The notes under the pieces are model-generated. The model was not told the origin of the DNA and made no database searches. It saw only the letters and a list, made by a program, of their open reading frames with translations. A stretch of 64,000 nucleotides of DNA, from the NCBI GenBank assembly GCA_039105265.1, contig JAPFFF010000001.1, positions 3,596,001-3,660,000 on the forward strand, written 5' to 3'. Numbering within the stretch: the first letter of the stretch is position 1; every line of letters begins with the position of its first letter. Positions 9,581 to 20,859 of this stretch are shown here, piece after piece. This stretch comes from Tritrichomonas musculus (lineage: Eukaryota > Parabasalia > Tritrichomonadida > Tritrichomonadidae). Both the position numbers and the translations under genes were made by a program.

Positions 9581-11272
9581 TTTTTTTTTTATATATTATT
9601 ATTGTTAAACATTATTGCTTTTTTTGCCTATTAATTTACTTCTGTATTTTTATAATTCTTTGTCGCTTTTTCAAGTTTAGCATTGAAAAGTTCAATATTT
9701 TTAAAGAGTAATAAGTTTAGCATTGAAAAGTTTTTTTTTTTCAAGCTTCTTTTTGAATGCGATCTGAAACATAATGAAGAGTGATAAGTTAAGAGTGCCA
9801 GGAATTAAAAAGATTTCTTTGTTTTGCGTTACAGTTTCTTTTTCAAATGCTTCATCTGACATGTACTTTAAAATCATCACTGACAACAATCGTTAAAAGT
9901 GGCTGATCAATGAGATCAATGTAATTACATTGTGCAATATATACGAAAGTTGATTTTGGATATGTATGCATCCTTTGATTAAAAGCAAATTAATCGCGAT
10001 ATAAAAATAAAGGAAGTTTGACTTTTTTCTTCATCTGTTACAGTGTTCATAAACAATAAAGAATTATAAAAATGCAGAGGCTGTTTGTGCAAGTCTTTCA
10101 CTGAAACTAACTTTTACATTGTAGCTACAGTTTTGATTCTTTTGTCACTTTGTTCATCTCCAAGTGTTTAGCCACCAACCTAAAGATTCAGAGTGCTCTG
10201 AATATCAAGAAAAAGCTGTGTGATATATCTTACATATGTTTTCAATCATTGTAAATTTATTTTTGCATCATTTCAATTCTTCAAGAATATGCACACATTC
10301 AATTTTTAATGAGTGAATGAAGGTATAAAGATATAATTTTACAACATGTTTATGAATGCTAAAATAGAAAATCCAGTAATTTTATATAGAATATAAATAT
10401 TATATTCTATATTAAAAAAACTAACAATTTCTAATTAGATTTTGGTTTTTTTAAAATGAAAAGCCAAGCAAGATAATTGTGATTTTGTGTTTTATATTTC
10501 AACACAATGATGTAATTAGAAAATTGAAAGCTAATAGAAACTCAATTGAAAGGAATAAATAAATAATTTACTCAAAATAAATTCAACAGAGCAAGAAGAT
10601 GAATAACAAAAAACACAAGAAAAAGAAAAGAATTCTGATGAAATATACAGACTGGCATGATGAATAAAACATTAATTTATTTATCAGTTGTTTCATTGAT
10701 ATCACAAACTGCTGTCTGCAATGTATAGAGTTGCATCATCCGTGTGATTTGTCAAAACAGTTGGTGACACTGGCATGGCAGCAATTTCTTTATTTACAAA
10801 CAATGATCATTGATATGAATTTGGATTTTTCTTGAATTTTTCAGTTTTTCAAAAAAACACGTCACTTTTTGGAGAAAAATAAAATGTAAAGAAGAAGGCA
10901 AAGTTGTTGTGATCTCTTTCGATACTTCTTTGTTTGTGGTATGAATGTTGCAGCAGCGAAACCAAATGCAGAAGATTCAGCATGGCTGGCTCTGTAGATT
11001 TAGCAGTATCTATTTCTTTTTTATTAGTTGCATTGTACTCTAATACAGCGAGAATATTCAGTTGCCTTTTATATCTTTGTCTAAATGGAGTATTGCTAGA
11101 TGTTGTCTGTGGAACTGTTTCTTGTCTTGTTACAACAATTGCTTCCAAATATATATTGCAACGATTTTTTCGAGGAATGAATGCATAGAAAATCTAAAAT
11201 GGAAGCATCATGATGTAGCCTTTTTTGTGGAGCCGTGAAATTGCTTGATTTGTCCATTCTATCTCAACCATA
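9581..11272 (-). pseudogene. Unrecognised decayed coding region(s)
   Basis: Several coding-like stretches appear on the minus strand in different frames. Examples: a run reading YIDLIDQPLLTIVVSDDFK (about 9880-9960), one reading NKEIAAMPVSPTVLTNHTDD (about 10720-10800), and one running from an ATG near 11270 that reads MVEIEWTNQAISRLHKKGYI and later QRYKRQLNILAVLEYNATNK. Amino-acid composition and codon use are better than random AT-rich DNA, but the frames are interrupted. I could not assign a family. It could be a dead host gene or a remnant of a mobile element. A 20-bp direct repeat (AAGTTTAGCATTGAAAAGTT at 9675 and 9713) lies near the left end. Confidence 0.4.
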
Positions 11273-11274
11273 AA

Positions 11275-11412
11275 ATGTATAATTCAGCATCTAATTACGA
11301 TAATCATGCAGATCAAAAAGAAGACGATGATGAATCACTTGTCATTGACAGTCATAAGGAAGAAACTTCCAAATTTGAATTTAATTTAGAAAAAATTATA
11401 TGTGCTTTCTGA
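11275..11412 (+). CDS. Possible very small acidic ORF (45 aa)
   Basis: An ATG at 11275 opens 45 codons ending in TGA, giving MYNSASNYDNHADQKEDDDE and ending NLEKIICAF. It is very acidic and hydrophilic, and its composition is coding-like. It is divergent from the decayed frame that begins near 11270. It may be a fragment of a dead gene rather than a working one. No homology recognised. Confidence 0.25.
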   Translation: MYNSASNYDNHADQKEDDDESLVIDSHKEETSKFEFNLEKIICAF

Positions 11413-11565
11413 AAATTGAATGTTGTAAAAGGTCCATCAAAATTGTTCAAAAAATAAAGTCTACCCTTAAATGGATTTAATTTCTAAACATTCTTATGCA
11501 CAAGCTTATTTAAATACTAAACATTTATATTTTGTTTCATTTAATATATATTTTATAAATAAAAA

Positions 11566-13224
11566 TCAAACATGTGAATGGTTAAAGAAAGACAAAGCAA
11601 CATTTTGGTCATCATCAACATGAATTTTGACAACTGTTTCTGGTGACGATACAGAGCAGTACTCCTGCCAATAAGAGTTCTTTCCGCTTGAGTCCTTCAC
11701 CGATCTCAAGTAGTAAAACCTCTTCAATTTTTCATTTTTTGGAATGAGAAGTCTTGTCAAATTTTCGTAAATATCATAAAAAGGAGTGAAAGTCTTTTCA
11801 ACTCCCTTTAAATAATTCTGTATCTCAATTCTTAACGGTCTTGTTCTCTTTTTGAGAGGTTTACTAAAAACAACAAAAGAGTAACCGAAATTTAAAATTC
11901 CGCATAATATCTTCTTGCCATCATCGAGTTTAATTATATAACGCTTCAAAAACAAGTCACCTGAAATGGCCGATGTGTTTACGAAATGAGCTACAGGTGA
12001 AAAATAGGATAAATTCGAAAATGTATCATAATCAAGATTTAATTGCGATTTTTTCGGTATTTTTTTGATATAATTAACGTTATAAAGCTGATTATTTTCC
12101 ATCATATCGAAAAAACTTGTTGGGAAAAGATTAAAAAACTTTTTTTCAAGATGATGAAGACCTTTGAATCGATACCTGTCAAGATATCCTTCTATAAAAC
12201 CTGTCATATCTCCTTTAAAGCTTTTCGGATCGAGGTGAAACATACCATAATCTACAACAGGCATAACTTTGCCCCAAACTCTGATACAATGGTCAAGTCT
12301 AATATCGCCATTATAAAATCTTCTCCGGATATGTTTCATGCAATCATCTAATTGTGGAACAATTATTTCTGCTAACTTTCTACTGAGGATAAAACCTGAT
12401 CCTGCATTGCCAAGATGAGTTCCGCTGATTCTTTCACCAGGACTGTGAATAAAGTAAGGATTGTTGAGAGGATCTTTGTATTCTGTGAGATATTCGTCTA
12501 ATCTGTCAAGAAAAGGAAGGCTATCATCATCTGCTATGACAAACCATTCAACATCTGATGGAGCCGTTTTGAAGTTTTCTCCAATCATGTAAAACCATTT
12601 TCTATGATGACTGGATTGATTTATGAGAGTTATTTTATAGCTTTTGAAAGTATTGTAATCTTTTATATTCGGAAAAAAAGTTTTGTTATTTGTTGGATAT
12701 ACATCGTATAGATTCCAATAAACTTCAGTATGTGGACGAATTCCAGTTTTTTCTACTAGTTTTGATCCAAATCGTGTTGACCACATATCAAGATATAATT
12801 TGCACATGTATGCGGTCTTAGGACATGATGAAATTGCGAATGATATTTTATTTAAAGGTATTAAATCTTTAGGATTTTTGTTGCTGTGTTTATTTTCTTC
12901 TGTAAAAAGAGGTGTAAAAGACTTAGAAATGCTTACTTTACGCAAAAAGTTGTCGACAATCATAATTTTTGAAGATAAATCGTTATATTCTTTGTCTGTT
13001 AAATTCATATCGTTAAATAAATCTTTATCTTTGATTGGATCGAAATCTGAATCTGAAAAATAGTCTACAAAATTTGAAAAATTAAATAATATGAAAAATA
13101 TAATTAAAAAAATAACTAAAAAAAGAGCCAAAAAGCAAAGTACATATTTACATATATTTTTGGATGATTCTTCATCGCTACCTAAATTTGCTTCTTCTTT
13201 ATTTTCGAAATCAACGTTTTGCAT
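11566..13224 (-). CDS. Type II membrane glycosyltransferase, Fringe/GT31-like
   Basis: A 552-residue protein from the ATG at 13224. Residues 1-23 are an acidic cytosolic tail; about 24-49 form one strong hydrophobic anchor (VLCFLALFLVIFLIIFFILF), the standard Golgi type II layout. The luminal part has a GT-A core: WFVIADDDSLPFLDRLDEYL with the D-D-D metal-binding motif at about 231-233, then GNAGSGFILSRKLAEIIV, a phrase very like the acceptor-side G-x-A-G-x-x-x-S loop of Fringe and core-1 galactosyltransferases, then RRRFYNGDIRLDHCIRVWG, matching the segment before the catalytic region's end in that family. Such enzymes add Gal or GlcNAc to glycans in the secretory pathway. About 200 C-terminal residues have no domain that I recognise. 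The donor and acceptor cannot be read from sequence. Confidence 0.72.
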   Translation of the reverse strand: MQNVDFENKEEANLGSDEESSKNICKYVLCFLALFLVIFLIIFFILFNFSNFVDYFSDSDFDPIKDKDLFNDMNLTDKEYNDLSSKIMIVDNFLRKVSISKSFTPLFTEENKHSNKNPKDLIPLNKISFAISSCPKTAYMCKLYLDMWSTRFGSKLVEKTGIRPHTEVYWNLYDVYPTNNKTFFPNIKDYNTFKSYKITLINQSSHHRKWFYMIGENFKTAPSDVEWFVIADDDSLPFLDRLDEYLTEYKDPLNNPYFIHSPGERISGTHLGNAGSGFILSRKLAEIIVPQLDDCMKHIRRRFYNGDIRLDHCIRVWGKVMPVVDYGMFHLDPKSFKGDMTGFIEGYLDRYRFKGLHHLEKKFFNLFPTSFFDMMENNQLYNVNYIKKIPKKSQLNLDYDTFSNLSYFSPVAHFVNTSAISGDLFLKRYIIKLDDGKKILCGILNFGYSFVVFSKPLKKRTRPLRIEIQNYLKGVEKTFTPFYDIYENLTRLLIPKNEKLKRFYYLRSVKDSSGKNSYWQEYCSVSSPETVVKIHVDDDQNVALSFFNHSHV

Positions 13225-15291
13225 CTTCCAAAAGAAAAAATTGAATACAAATTGATCTTCTTTAAATAAACTATTTAAAAATTCAAAGAGTATTTAAAAT
13301 TATTCAAAAATTAGAATAAGTTAAATCAACAAATATTCCATTTTTAATATGGGTATGGAAACTATAAAAATAACGTATTTTGGAATTTTTATTTTCTAAA
13401 TATCTTTTTTGAAAAAGCATTTTCAGATAAAATACATTTGCTGTATAATTTAATATAATATTTAATATTTAATTAAAGCATTAAAGCAAGATTATCAAAA
13501 ATATGTTAAAAAATTACATTTTTAAAAATCTATAATTAAAGATAATTTTTTTGTGATATCTTTAGGTATTGTTATTATTTATGACTAAATAACATGATTA
13601 GTGCTGCTTATATTGACCCCATACATTAAATTTTTGATATTTCAAGCAAAATATGGTAAAAATCATTCTTTTCAAAGTATAATCAAAATAATTATTAGTT
13701 TAAAGTTATAAACCTCATTTTGTTACATCTTATTAGTAGTTTCTACGAGTTAAAAAGAAATCGGCTCGAGCATCCCATCTACAAACGTCGTTAAAATTAT
13801 GAGCATGATATTTCATCATTCAACATATTAATTATTTGTATACTTTGATATAATATTATACATCTATTATAATACATATATAGCAGATAATATACCTTAT
13901 TTGTATTTTTAATTTCATATAAATACTATTTTAAATAATTGTGTGTACATTCAAATTTGAATATTTTAAACAATATTCAATTTTCTTTTTTCAATACTAA
14001 TTATTGAATAGGTTTCTCAATATATTAAATATAACATATCACATTGTTTATAACAATAATATCTTAATAAATAAATATATTTTATTAAATAAAACATTAA
14101 TTAATATTTATAATTAATATATATAAATAATTAACAAAAAAATAGCTCATTAAATTTACATATAATGCTATTTTATTTGCAAATCTTTAAAAACTGTCTA
14201 TATTACAATTTCATTCATCAGATAATATCTAACAATACATTAATCGTTATTTACAATAAATCTTTCTTGACTTGATAACAAATAAATAATAATTTCAAAT
14301 TTTGATAAAAATATGAAGATAGAAATTAAAGAATAGTAATAATGAAATGCATCTTTTGAGCAAATCAATAGTAATTTTGATGATTATAATCCTAATTCTG
14401 AGAATAATGCTAGGAATCAGTTGATTAGAGTTACTATTTTAACAAATAAATGAATTAAAAGAAATAAAGAATGTGATGAATAATTAGCTTTAAAATGTTG
14501 AGAAATATTAGACAAAGTATATATATTCCTACAAAATCAGAAAATAATATCAATTGGTCAATACTTTGTTATTTATATCAAAATAATACCGCTTTTTTCA
14601 TCCATATAATAGAATTTCACTGATATAAACCAAAATTAAGGCAAGTAATTAGCAATTAGTTTTCCAAACCTTTTATAATCTCAATTTTTACTCTAATATT
14701 TTTTAAATTATGGTAATATTTTGTATATAATACTGATGATATTTTGTTTTATGACCAATAATTCATACTAACTAAGTATTTTATACTGATAAATGAAATT
14801 AATTGGGATGAAATACCAAATTTATGATTTATTTTAAAAATATATGATTACATATTTGTATAAATACAAAAATAAAATGAATTCTATTAATATAGCTCTA
14901 ATTATTCAATTGATATATAATATTTAGAAAGAAAATTTAAATTTATTAATATTATTATTACTATAGATATATGAAATATCAAATTCAGTATATTGATATT
15001 AAAATAACCTAGTATCAGCTCAAAATTTCAATTTTATATTTTTTTTGAGCCCTCAGAAAAATTGAGAATATTTTTACAATTCTTAATTTGTAAATATAGC
15101 TGGGATGGTGGAATAAATTTTAATAATATTAGGTATTATTAATAGTTATGATGTATTGAATTTAAATATTTAATATTAAGCATATTCATCATCAAATAGT
15201 TTAATTTGAGTTACCACACCCATTTTTTAATAAGTTTAAAAATAAAATAAAACATATAAATAGATAAAATAAATAAGAATATCAATATAAT
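13225..15291. other. Long intergenic spacer, nothing firm
   Basis: About 2 kb of very AT-rich DNA between two minus-strand genes. A short coding-like stretch on the plus strand near 14360-14530 (reading FDDYNPNSENNARNQLIRVT) may be a dead gene scrap; the rest shows no ORF, RNA gene or strong repeat. Confidence 0.45.
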
Positions 15292-17112
15292 CTAAGTTAG
15301 CACAAACTGTAATTGGTTCCATTTAGGTGCTGTTATTTCTTTTGCGCTTGAATTTATCTGTGATTGATCGACACCAAAGAAAGTCGTTAATTGCTTAATG
15401 TGAAATACATTTTTACCTATAGGTCCATTCTGAAGTGATCCATAGCCACTTAAACTCACACCAACGCCATCATCTTTCTGTTTAAATAATTTTCCACTTC
15501 TTTGAATATTATTATTTCCTTCTTCAGGAATATTAACCACAACTTCTTTTCTCTCTTCGTTGTTTTTCAAAGGAAGAGGTCTCGGATTCAAAAAGGAGAT
15601 TTCTTTTGTAACATATGAAACTAATGGACTTTCATTGCCATTCAATAAGTGATAAATAGCACCACCACACTTGCAACCAATCTCTTTCCATATCAATTCA
15701 TCGTATAGACAGCCTGCACGTGGACCGCTCGTTACTCCTCCAAAACTAGTTTCAATTGTGAAAGATTGAACAATATCCATTTCAGTACGAGCGATAATTC
15801 TGCTTGCATTCTTTCTATCTTTTGGATACGAAAAAACACAGTGATTCCAACTGAAGGCATCGCATAAAAAGGAAAGAACCCGTGGTAATGTTTTTTCAAC
15901 ATCTCGAAGTTCAATGTCATCATCGTTGGGACAGCCGTAAATAAATGTTCCGTGCAAACGAGAGTGTCCATGGAAATCGAGGTAAACGGCAATTTGGCGT
16001 TCAGTAGATATCTGTTTGATTAGTGCTTTGGTGCGATTTACAACTGGATGAAGAACAAGATCTGGAGATTGCCACATCCTATTCAAATCATATCCGCTGA
16101 GGGATACTCTGTAAAATCCTTCAACAACCCCATCGATATTCATCATTGGAACGCATTTGACGATGCAACGGTCAAGAAGAAAGGCAGCTGCAGGGTCATC
16201 GGACATGAAAAAATCTAAAATACCATGAACAAGATAACTGCTGTTTGATTCACCTGGATGGATTCGACCTGTAAGGAAAATACATTGCTTCTTATCAAGA
16301 GGTATCGAGGAATTTGGGTTAGTTATTGTCAAAATTGGGCATTCACGTCCGCCATCTGTTTCGCATAAAGTTTCGCGTTTGAAATAGCCTGGCTTGGCAA
16401 TACTTTGCCAATGTTCAATTGATTTTAATAAATCGGAGTAGGTATATGGTAGAGCATAGCAAAGGCAAATTTCATCATCATTGTAAGGAAATTTGATTTG
16501 GAATTGAAGTGAAGCGCGTTTCTTCTTCTTTAATCGACGTGTGACAGCATAAGCATAATTAGTTCCACCTCTTGACCATGATATTCCATCTTTTAAGGCT
16601 TGCCTGTGACTATACCAAAAAATTCTAGCGCCACTGCAATAGAGAGATTTTCCTTTATGAAAACCCGAAACATAAAATGTATATCTGGTATCTTTCCTGG
16701 CATTTCTAATTAAAAAATAAAACCATTGGCATGACCCTGATGCATTTCGATCATATTCGAGTATGCAATGATAAGAATCAACTCCAAGCTGATAAACTTT
16801 TGAAAGATTACCGCTTTCAAATCGAGATTCGAAACGTAATGTTAAATCACTAGGTGACTCTGCAGGTGGAAGGCATTTTGCTGGATCGTTTATGTCGTAA
16901 ATTAATGTACCAATCTTCCAGAGCTTTGGAGGCCATTTAGGTTTCTTAGAAAGAACAGAAAAAGGTGAATGCGTTTCAGGAGGACGACCGAGAATTCTAT
17001 AATGACAGCTGTCTTTGAGAGAGTCAGTAGTATATTGAGGTTCTGGCTCTTGCTCTTCTTCTAAATGTTCTGTAACATCTGTAAAGTCATCATCATCGCC
17101 ATCACTAGACAT
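15292..17112 (-). CDS. Cytosolic carboxypeptidase (M14D, CCP/Nna1-like), tubulin deglutamylase family
   Basis: A 606-residue protein from the ATG at 17112. Residues about 70-250 are the CCP-specific beta-sandwich N-domain (ESRFESGNLSKVYQLG; WFYFLIRNARKDTRYTF). The zinc carboxypeptidase core follows: GRIHPGESNSSYLVHGILDF with ligands His285 and Glu288, then PMMNIDGVVEGFYRVSLSGY then DLNRMW (the N-P-D-G / D-L-N-R-x-W signature of CCPs, here with N-I-D-G), YLDFHGHSRLHGTFIYGCPN with ligand His381, and TIETSFGG with the catalytic Glu454. All core residues are in place, so it should be active. CCPs remove glutamates from the tails or side chains of tubulin and other proteins, relevant to trichomonad flagella and axostyle. 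The N-terminus is acidic and the last 100 residues look disordered. The family is very sure; the exact substrate is not. Confidence 0.94.
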   Translation of the reverse strand: MSSDGDDDDFTDVTEHLEEEQEPEPQYTTDSLKDSCHYRILGRPPETHSPFSVLSKKPKWPPKLWKIGTLIYDINDPAKCLPPAESPSDLTLRFESRFESGNLSKVYQLGVDSYHCILEYDRNASGSCQWFYFLIRNARKDTRYTFYVSGFHKGKSLYCSGARIFWYSHRQALKDGISWSRGGTNYAYAVTRRLKKKKRASLQFQIKFPYNDDEICLCYALPYTYSDLLKSIEHWQSIAKPGYFKRETLCETDGGRECPILTITNPNSSIPLDKKQCIFLTGRIHPGESNSSYLVHGILDFFMSDDPAAAFLLDRCIVKCVPMMNIDGVVEGFYRVSLSGYDLNRMWQSPDLVLHPVVNRTKALIKQISTERQIAVYLDFHGHSRLHGTFIYGCPNDDDIELRDVEKTLPRVLSFLCDAFSWNHCVFSYPKDRKNASRIIARTEMDIVQSFTIETSFGGVTSGPRAGCLYDELIWKEIGCKCGGAIYHLLNGNESPLVSYVTKEISFLNPRPLPLKNNEERKEVVVNIPEEGNNNIQRSGKLFKQKDDGVGVSLSGYGSLQNGPIGKNVFHIKQLTTFFGVDQSQINSSAKEITAPKWNQLQFVLT

Positions 17113-18187
17113 CTTAAAATAATAATAAAATTATATAGAGGCGAGTATTTTTTTTATTCCACACAAAATATGATCGTTTCAAACTTTCATTTTTCAATTT
17201 TTTGCGGAAACTAAAACAATAAAAAAGAAATTTTATATTGCCTATGGTTTTATTTTTCAATGGTAATTCAATGCCAAATGTGTTTGTGAATTTCTCATTT
17301 TACATTTTACGATTCATAACATTTTTTTTAGAAGTGGCGAAGCTCCAGATTTTCAATATGATTCATTTTATAATTTTATATCATTATATTTATTTGCTGT
17401 TAAGATTATTTTTCCAAATTGTATTCATTTTTATATGGTGAAAAAAAAGATATAGGTATTTTTATTTTTATAAAAATCATTGAATTGTTAATCGTGTAAG
17501 TAAATATTGACCATATTAAAAACGGTTTAATTTTTTTTAAATTTTATGATTATTTTATAAAATTTCCAAACTTTTTGAATTCATTGAATTTTTTTCTTTA
17601 ACTTTTTATTCGTTGTTTTTTGGATATATGCTTAAAATTTAAAGATAATTCTTTTTGTATTTTAAATAATCTCGATTATTGTTTAAATATTTAATATTAT
17701 TTGTTCTAAAAAAGCCAAATATTATGAAATAATTGAGATATCAAAAGATTGGCCATATAAATTGGCATACAATTTTATATCATACATTAATAAATGTATT
17801 TTTATTTATTTTTATTGCGTTTTATAACATCGTATTGAAGTTCACATAGAAAATTATGTTTTTTACTTTATGAGCAAAAAGAAGTTTTTCATTCAATTTT
17901 TTTGATTTAAAATAGCATTATCTTGAATTTTTTACACATTAATGCTTATAACATTTGTTCAAATATATTTTATAAAATGTATTCATTATAAATAAATAAT
18001 TAATATTGCAATATAACTATCATAAAATGAAAAAGGTTAACGGTCGAAGAGCTTAGCCCCTTCTCTTATTTTTACTATTATTATTATTATTAGCAAAAAA
18101 ACTAATTTTTACCTTTAATATCATTTAAATCTATTAAGTATGGTTTTTAGAAAATGATGCAGTTGGTTATTCCTATTATTTATTATT
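17113..18187. other. Intergenic spacer, nothing recognised
   Basis: AT-rich. The short hydrophobic frames here look like chance products of T-rich DNA. A small A/T triplet run (TTATTATTATTATTA near 18080) is present. Confidence 0.5.
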
Positions 18188-18189
18188 TA

Positions 18190-18890
18190 AACTGCTTCTC
18201 AGCGGTTGTACAACTAATTGAGAGATATTCAAAAGTTTACATTTATCTACTTTCAAAATTCAATTAGGTTGTACAACCGTTTTTTCATATTTAAATAAAA
18301 AAGAATAAAAAAAAGGAATTTATGATTAGATTTGATTTATATAATAAAAGAAATGGAAATGTATGACAGTTTGTAAGCTAGTATTGCTGAATTGCTATAT
18401 AGTTTGGTAATGAGCCTATATTTATTTGAAATTTGATTATCATTAATCATGGGAACGTTCTGAGTTACTCCAAAGTTCCATGTAATTTGCATCTATTTGT
18501 TGCGTTGGAACATTTTTACTAATGATACACGAGATTCTGATTAGCTTTCTCTAAGGAATACTAAATAAAAATGATTTGAATTCAATTATAATTTTTTCTT
18601 TTGAAAATTTGAATGATGTAAAATTTTCTTTCCATGAATTTATATTTATCTACATTCAAAAATTGTATAGAAGATTATTCATTTCTGAAGAAAATTTAAA
18701 AAAGCAATTAAATGCACAATTTAACAATATTTTAAATAACTTATTTAATCATTATAACTAATCAAACATTATATTGTTAATTATGAAAGTATATAAAATA
18801 AATATTCATTATAAATTTAGATATTAACGAAATTTCAAATACGAAATTTGAATTCCTCTCAAATACTTGTACAACCGTTGAGAACCAGTT
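18190..18890. mobile_element. TA-flanked non-autonomous TIR element (701 bp)
   Basis: The left end reads AACTGCTTCTCAGCGGTTGT and continues ACAACTAATTGAGAG. The reverse complement of the right end reads AACTGGTTCTCAACGGTTGT and continues ACAAGTATTTGAGAG. That is about 36 bp of inverted repeat with a handful of mismatches. Both ends abut TA (18188-18189 and 18891-18892), as for Tc1/mariner-type insertion. A further inverted copy of the GGTTGTACAACC core lies at about 18270, forming a subterminal hairpin with the left end. No transposase frame is seen inside, so the element would depend on one supplied elsewhere. Confidence 0.65.
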
Positions 18891-18892
18891 TA

Positions 18893-19574
18893 TTACTAAA
18901 TAAATATATATTATTTCATTATTTTTTTCGAATGATTTGCAAAATATTGAATTGAAGCAGAATCTCAATATAATATAAATTGTATTTAAAAGATATTGCT
19001 TATTTTTTTGTAAAAACTAAATGAAACGTTTAAAAATTATTTCAAATATTTGAATGAATTATTGAATTTTTTAAAATGAATTTCTCTTTTCAGCAAATAG
19101 AATGATAAAGTTGAAATACGATTTAAACGAATCGATTGTCTTATATACATTTAGATAATATTATTATCAATAAATTGAAAGCTTGTATGACAATTTTAAT
19201 TATTTAATATAAAAAAAATGTGTTATTTGGTATTCCGTTCATTATAAAAATTGTGTATAGGTTTGTGACAAAGATATGATATAATTAAATAATCTTATTT
19301 TCAAATTATTAATTATATCCTAGATAAGCTTTTTTTTGATTTATTTGAATTAATGCAATACATAAAATCCGAATCCAATTTGCGCAAGGATATAGTAAAA
19401 AAGATCATTTTATCTGGCATACGATAGATTGAACGGCTATTTCAATTTACTTTCAGATTCAAAATTTTTTAATTGAATTTTCAGAAGAAAGAGTTCATTT
19501 TTCACCTGCCGACAAACTTTTTCAATTATGTAAAAATTTAAAAAAAATAATTATTTTATTCAATTTTTTTAAGA
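18893..19574. other. Intergenic spacer upstream of the beta-amylase gene
   Basis: AT-rich, no ORF or repeat recognised. It should hold the promoter of the plus-strand gene at 19588. Confidence 0.5.
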
Positions 19575-19579
19575 TCATT
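19575..19579 (+). promoter_or_regulatory. Initiator-like TCATT before beta-amylase
   Basis: TCATT lies 9 nt before the ATG within AAGATCATTTTTAAAGAATG. This matches the trichomonad initiator consensus TCA-Y-(T/A) at the usual distance, and gives a very short 5' leader, as is normal in trichomonads. Confidence 0.5.
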
Positions 19580-19587
19580 TTTAAAGA

Positions 19588-20859
19588 ATGCTACCTTTAT
19601 TAATTGTATCAGCATTATGTGGATGCGAAGTTTTTGTTATGGCTCCACTTGATCTTATAGATGCTAATTGCAATCCAAGTTTCCAATCAAAATTCGAGAA
19701 CTGGTGCAATATGCTTCGTAGTGCTAATGTTAAAGGCGTTATGCTTGATGTTTGGTGGGGAATTACAGAACCATCACCAAAGAACTACAAATGGTCAGGA
19801 TATGAAACTGTTTTTAGTATCATGAGAAATAAAGGATTAAAGATCATTCCAGTTTTTTCATTCCACAAGTGTGGTGGATCAGTTGGTGACTATGTTAATA
19901 TTCCACTTCCATCCTTTGTTTGGCAAGGAAGTGAATCGCCTAAATTTGTTGATGCATACGGACATAATGAAGATGCATATATCTCATTTGCTTATGATAA
20001 TGTAAAAGTTGGTCAAAATAATGAGAGAACTCCACTTGAAATGTATAAAGATTGGATGACTGCTTTTAAAGCTCAATTTAGCAATTATATTAACGATGGA
20101 TCAATCATTGAAATTGAAGTTGGTGCTGGTCCATGCGGTGAACTTCGTTATCCTTCATACAGATCAGAATATTGGAGCTATCCAGGATGTGGAATGTTCC
20201 AATGCTATGATAAGCAATTTATTTCTAAATTCCAAAAAGATGCAGCAAATGCTGGCCATTCAGAATGGAATGCACCACCATCAGATGCTGGCGATTATAA
20301 TGTTAGACCAGGTGGATCATCTTTCTGGAACAACGGATTCAAAAGCGAATATGGTAAATTCTTTTTGAGTTGGTACCAACAGCAATTAATTGACCATGGA
20401 AGCAATGTTCTTTCAATTGCTCGTGAATTATTCCCAAATACAAGACTTTCATGCAAGATTTCTGGACTCCATTGGCAATACACAAGTGAATGCCACTGTG
20501 CTGAAGTTACTGCAGGATTTTACAACACAAACAATAATGATGGATATGGACAAATCATCTCAATGTTCAAACAACATAATGTTGATGTTTGCTTCACATG
20601 CTTAGAAATGCATGAAGATTGGGGTTCAGGTTCCAATCCACCAAATCTTGTAAGACAAATTCTTGAAACTGCAAAGAGAAATGGCTTGAGATTCGAAGGT
20701 GAAAATGCACTTGAAAGATATGATTGGGATGCTTATAACCAAATCAAAAGCTGGGTTTATCAAGGTCTTTCAACTTTCACATACTTAAGAATGACAGATT
20801 CTCTTATGAATGGCGGTAATTGGGAAACATTTAAATCATTTGTTCAGCAAATGCAATAA
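19588..20859 (+). CDS. Secreted beta-amylase (glycoside hydrolase family 14)
   Basis: A 423-residue protein starting at the ATG at 19588. Residues 1-16 (MLPLLIVSALCGCEVF) are a plausible signal peptide, so the enzyme is likely secreted or lysosomal. The mature part begins directly with the GH14 barrel: VMAPLDLID, VKGVMLDVWWGITEP, KIIPVFSFHKCGG (the flexible-loop region), EVGAGPCGELRYPSY with the acid Glu185 (soybean Glu186), FTCLEMHED, and FEGENALERYD with the base Glu372 (soybean Glu380). The full length of the family core is present with no break, so activity is expected: release of maltose from non-reducing ends of starch or glycogen. There is no starch-binding module. The stop is followed by A (TAAAAA), consistent with the trichomonad UAAA processing signal that overlaps stop codons. 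Codon use is more biased than its neighbours, suggesting good expression. Confidence 0.95.
   Translation: MLPLLIVSALCGCEVFVMAPLDLIDANCNPSFQSKFENWCNMLRSANVKGVMLDVWWGITEPSPKNYKWSGYETVFSIMRNKGLKIIPVFSFHKCGGSVGDYVNIPLPSFVWQGSESPKFVDAYGHNEDAYISFAYDNVKVGQNNERTPLEMYKDWMTAFKAQFSNYINDGSIIEIEVGAGPCGELRYPSYRSEYWSYPGCGMFQCYDKQFISKFQKDAANAGHSEWNAPPSDAGDYNVRPGGSSFWNNGFKSEYGKFFLSWYQQQLIDHGSNVLSIARELFPNTRLSCKISGLHWQYTSECHCAEVTAGFYNTNNNDGYGQIISMFKQHNVDVCFTCLEMHEDWGSGSNPPNLVRQILETAKRNGLRFEGENALERYDWDAYNQIKSWVYQGLSTFTYLRMTDSLMNGGNWETFKSFVQQMQ

Noticed and set aside
10934-11188. 84-aa plus-strand frame
   Set aside because: Antisense to the better coding-like minus-strand stretch of the decayed region, and no recognisable domain.
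17238-17441. 67-aa hydrophobic plus-strand frame
   Set aside because: T-rich spacer; Phe/Ile/Leu only from T runs, no coding signal.
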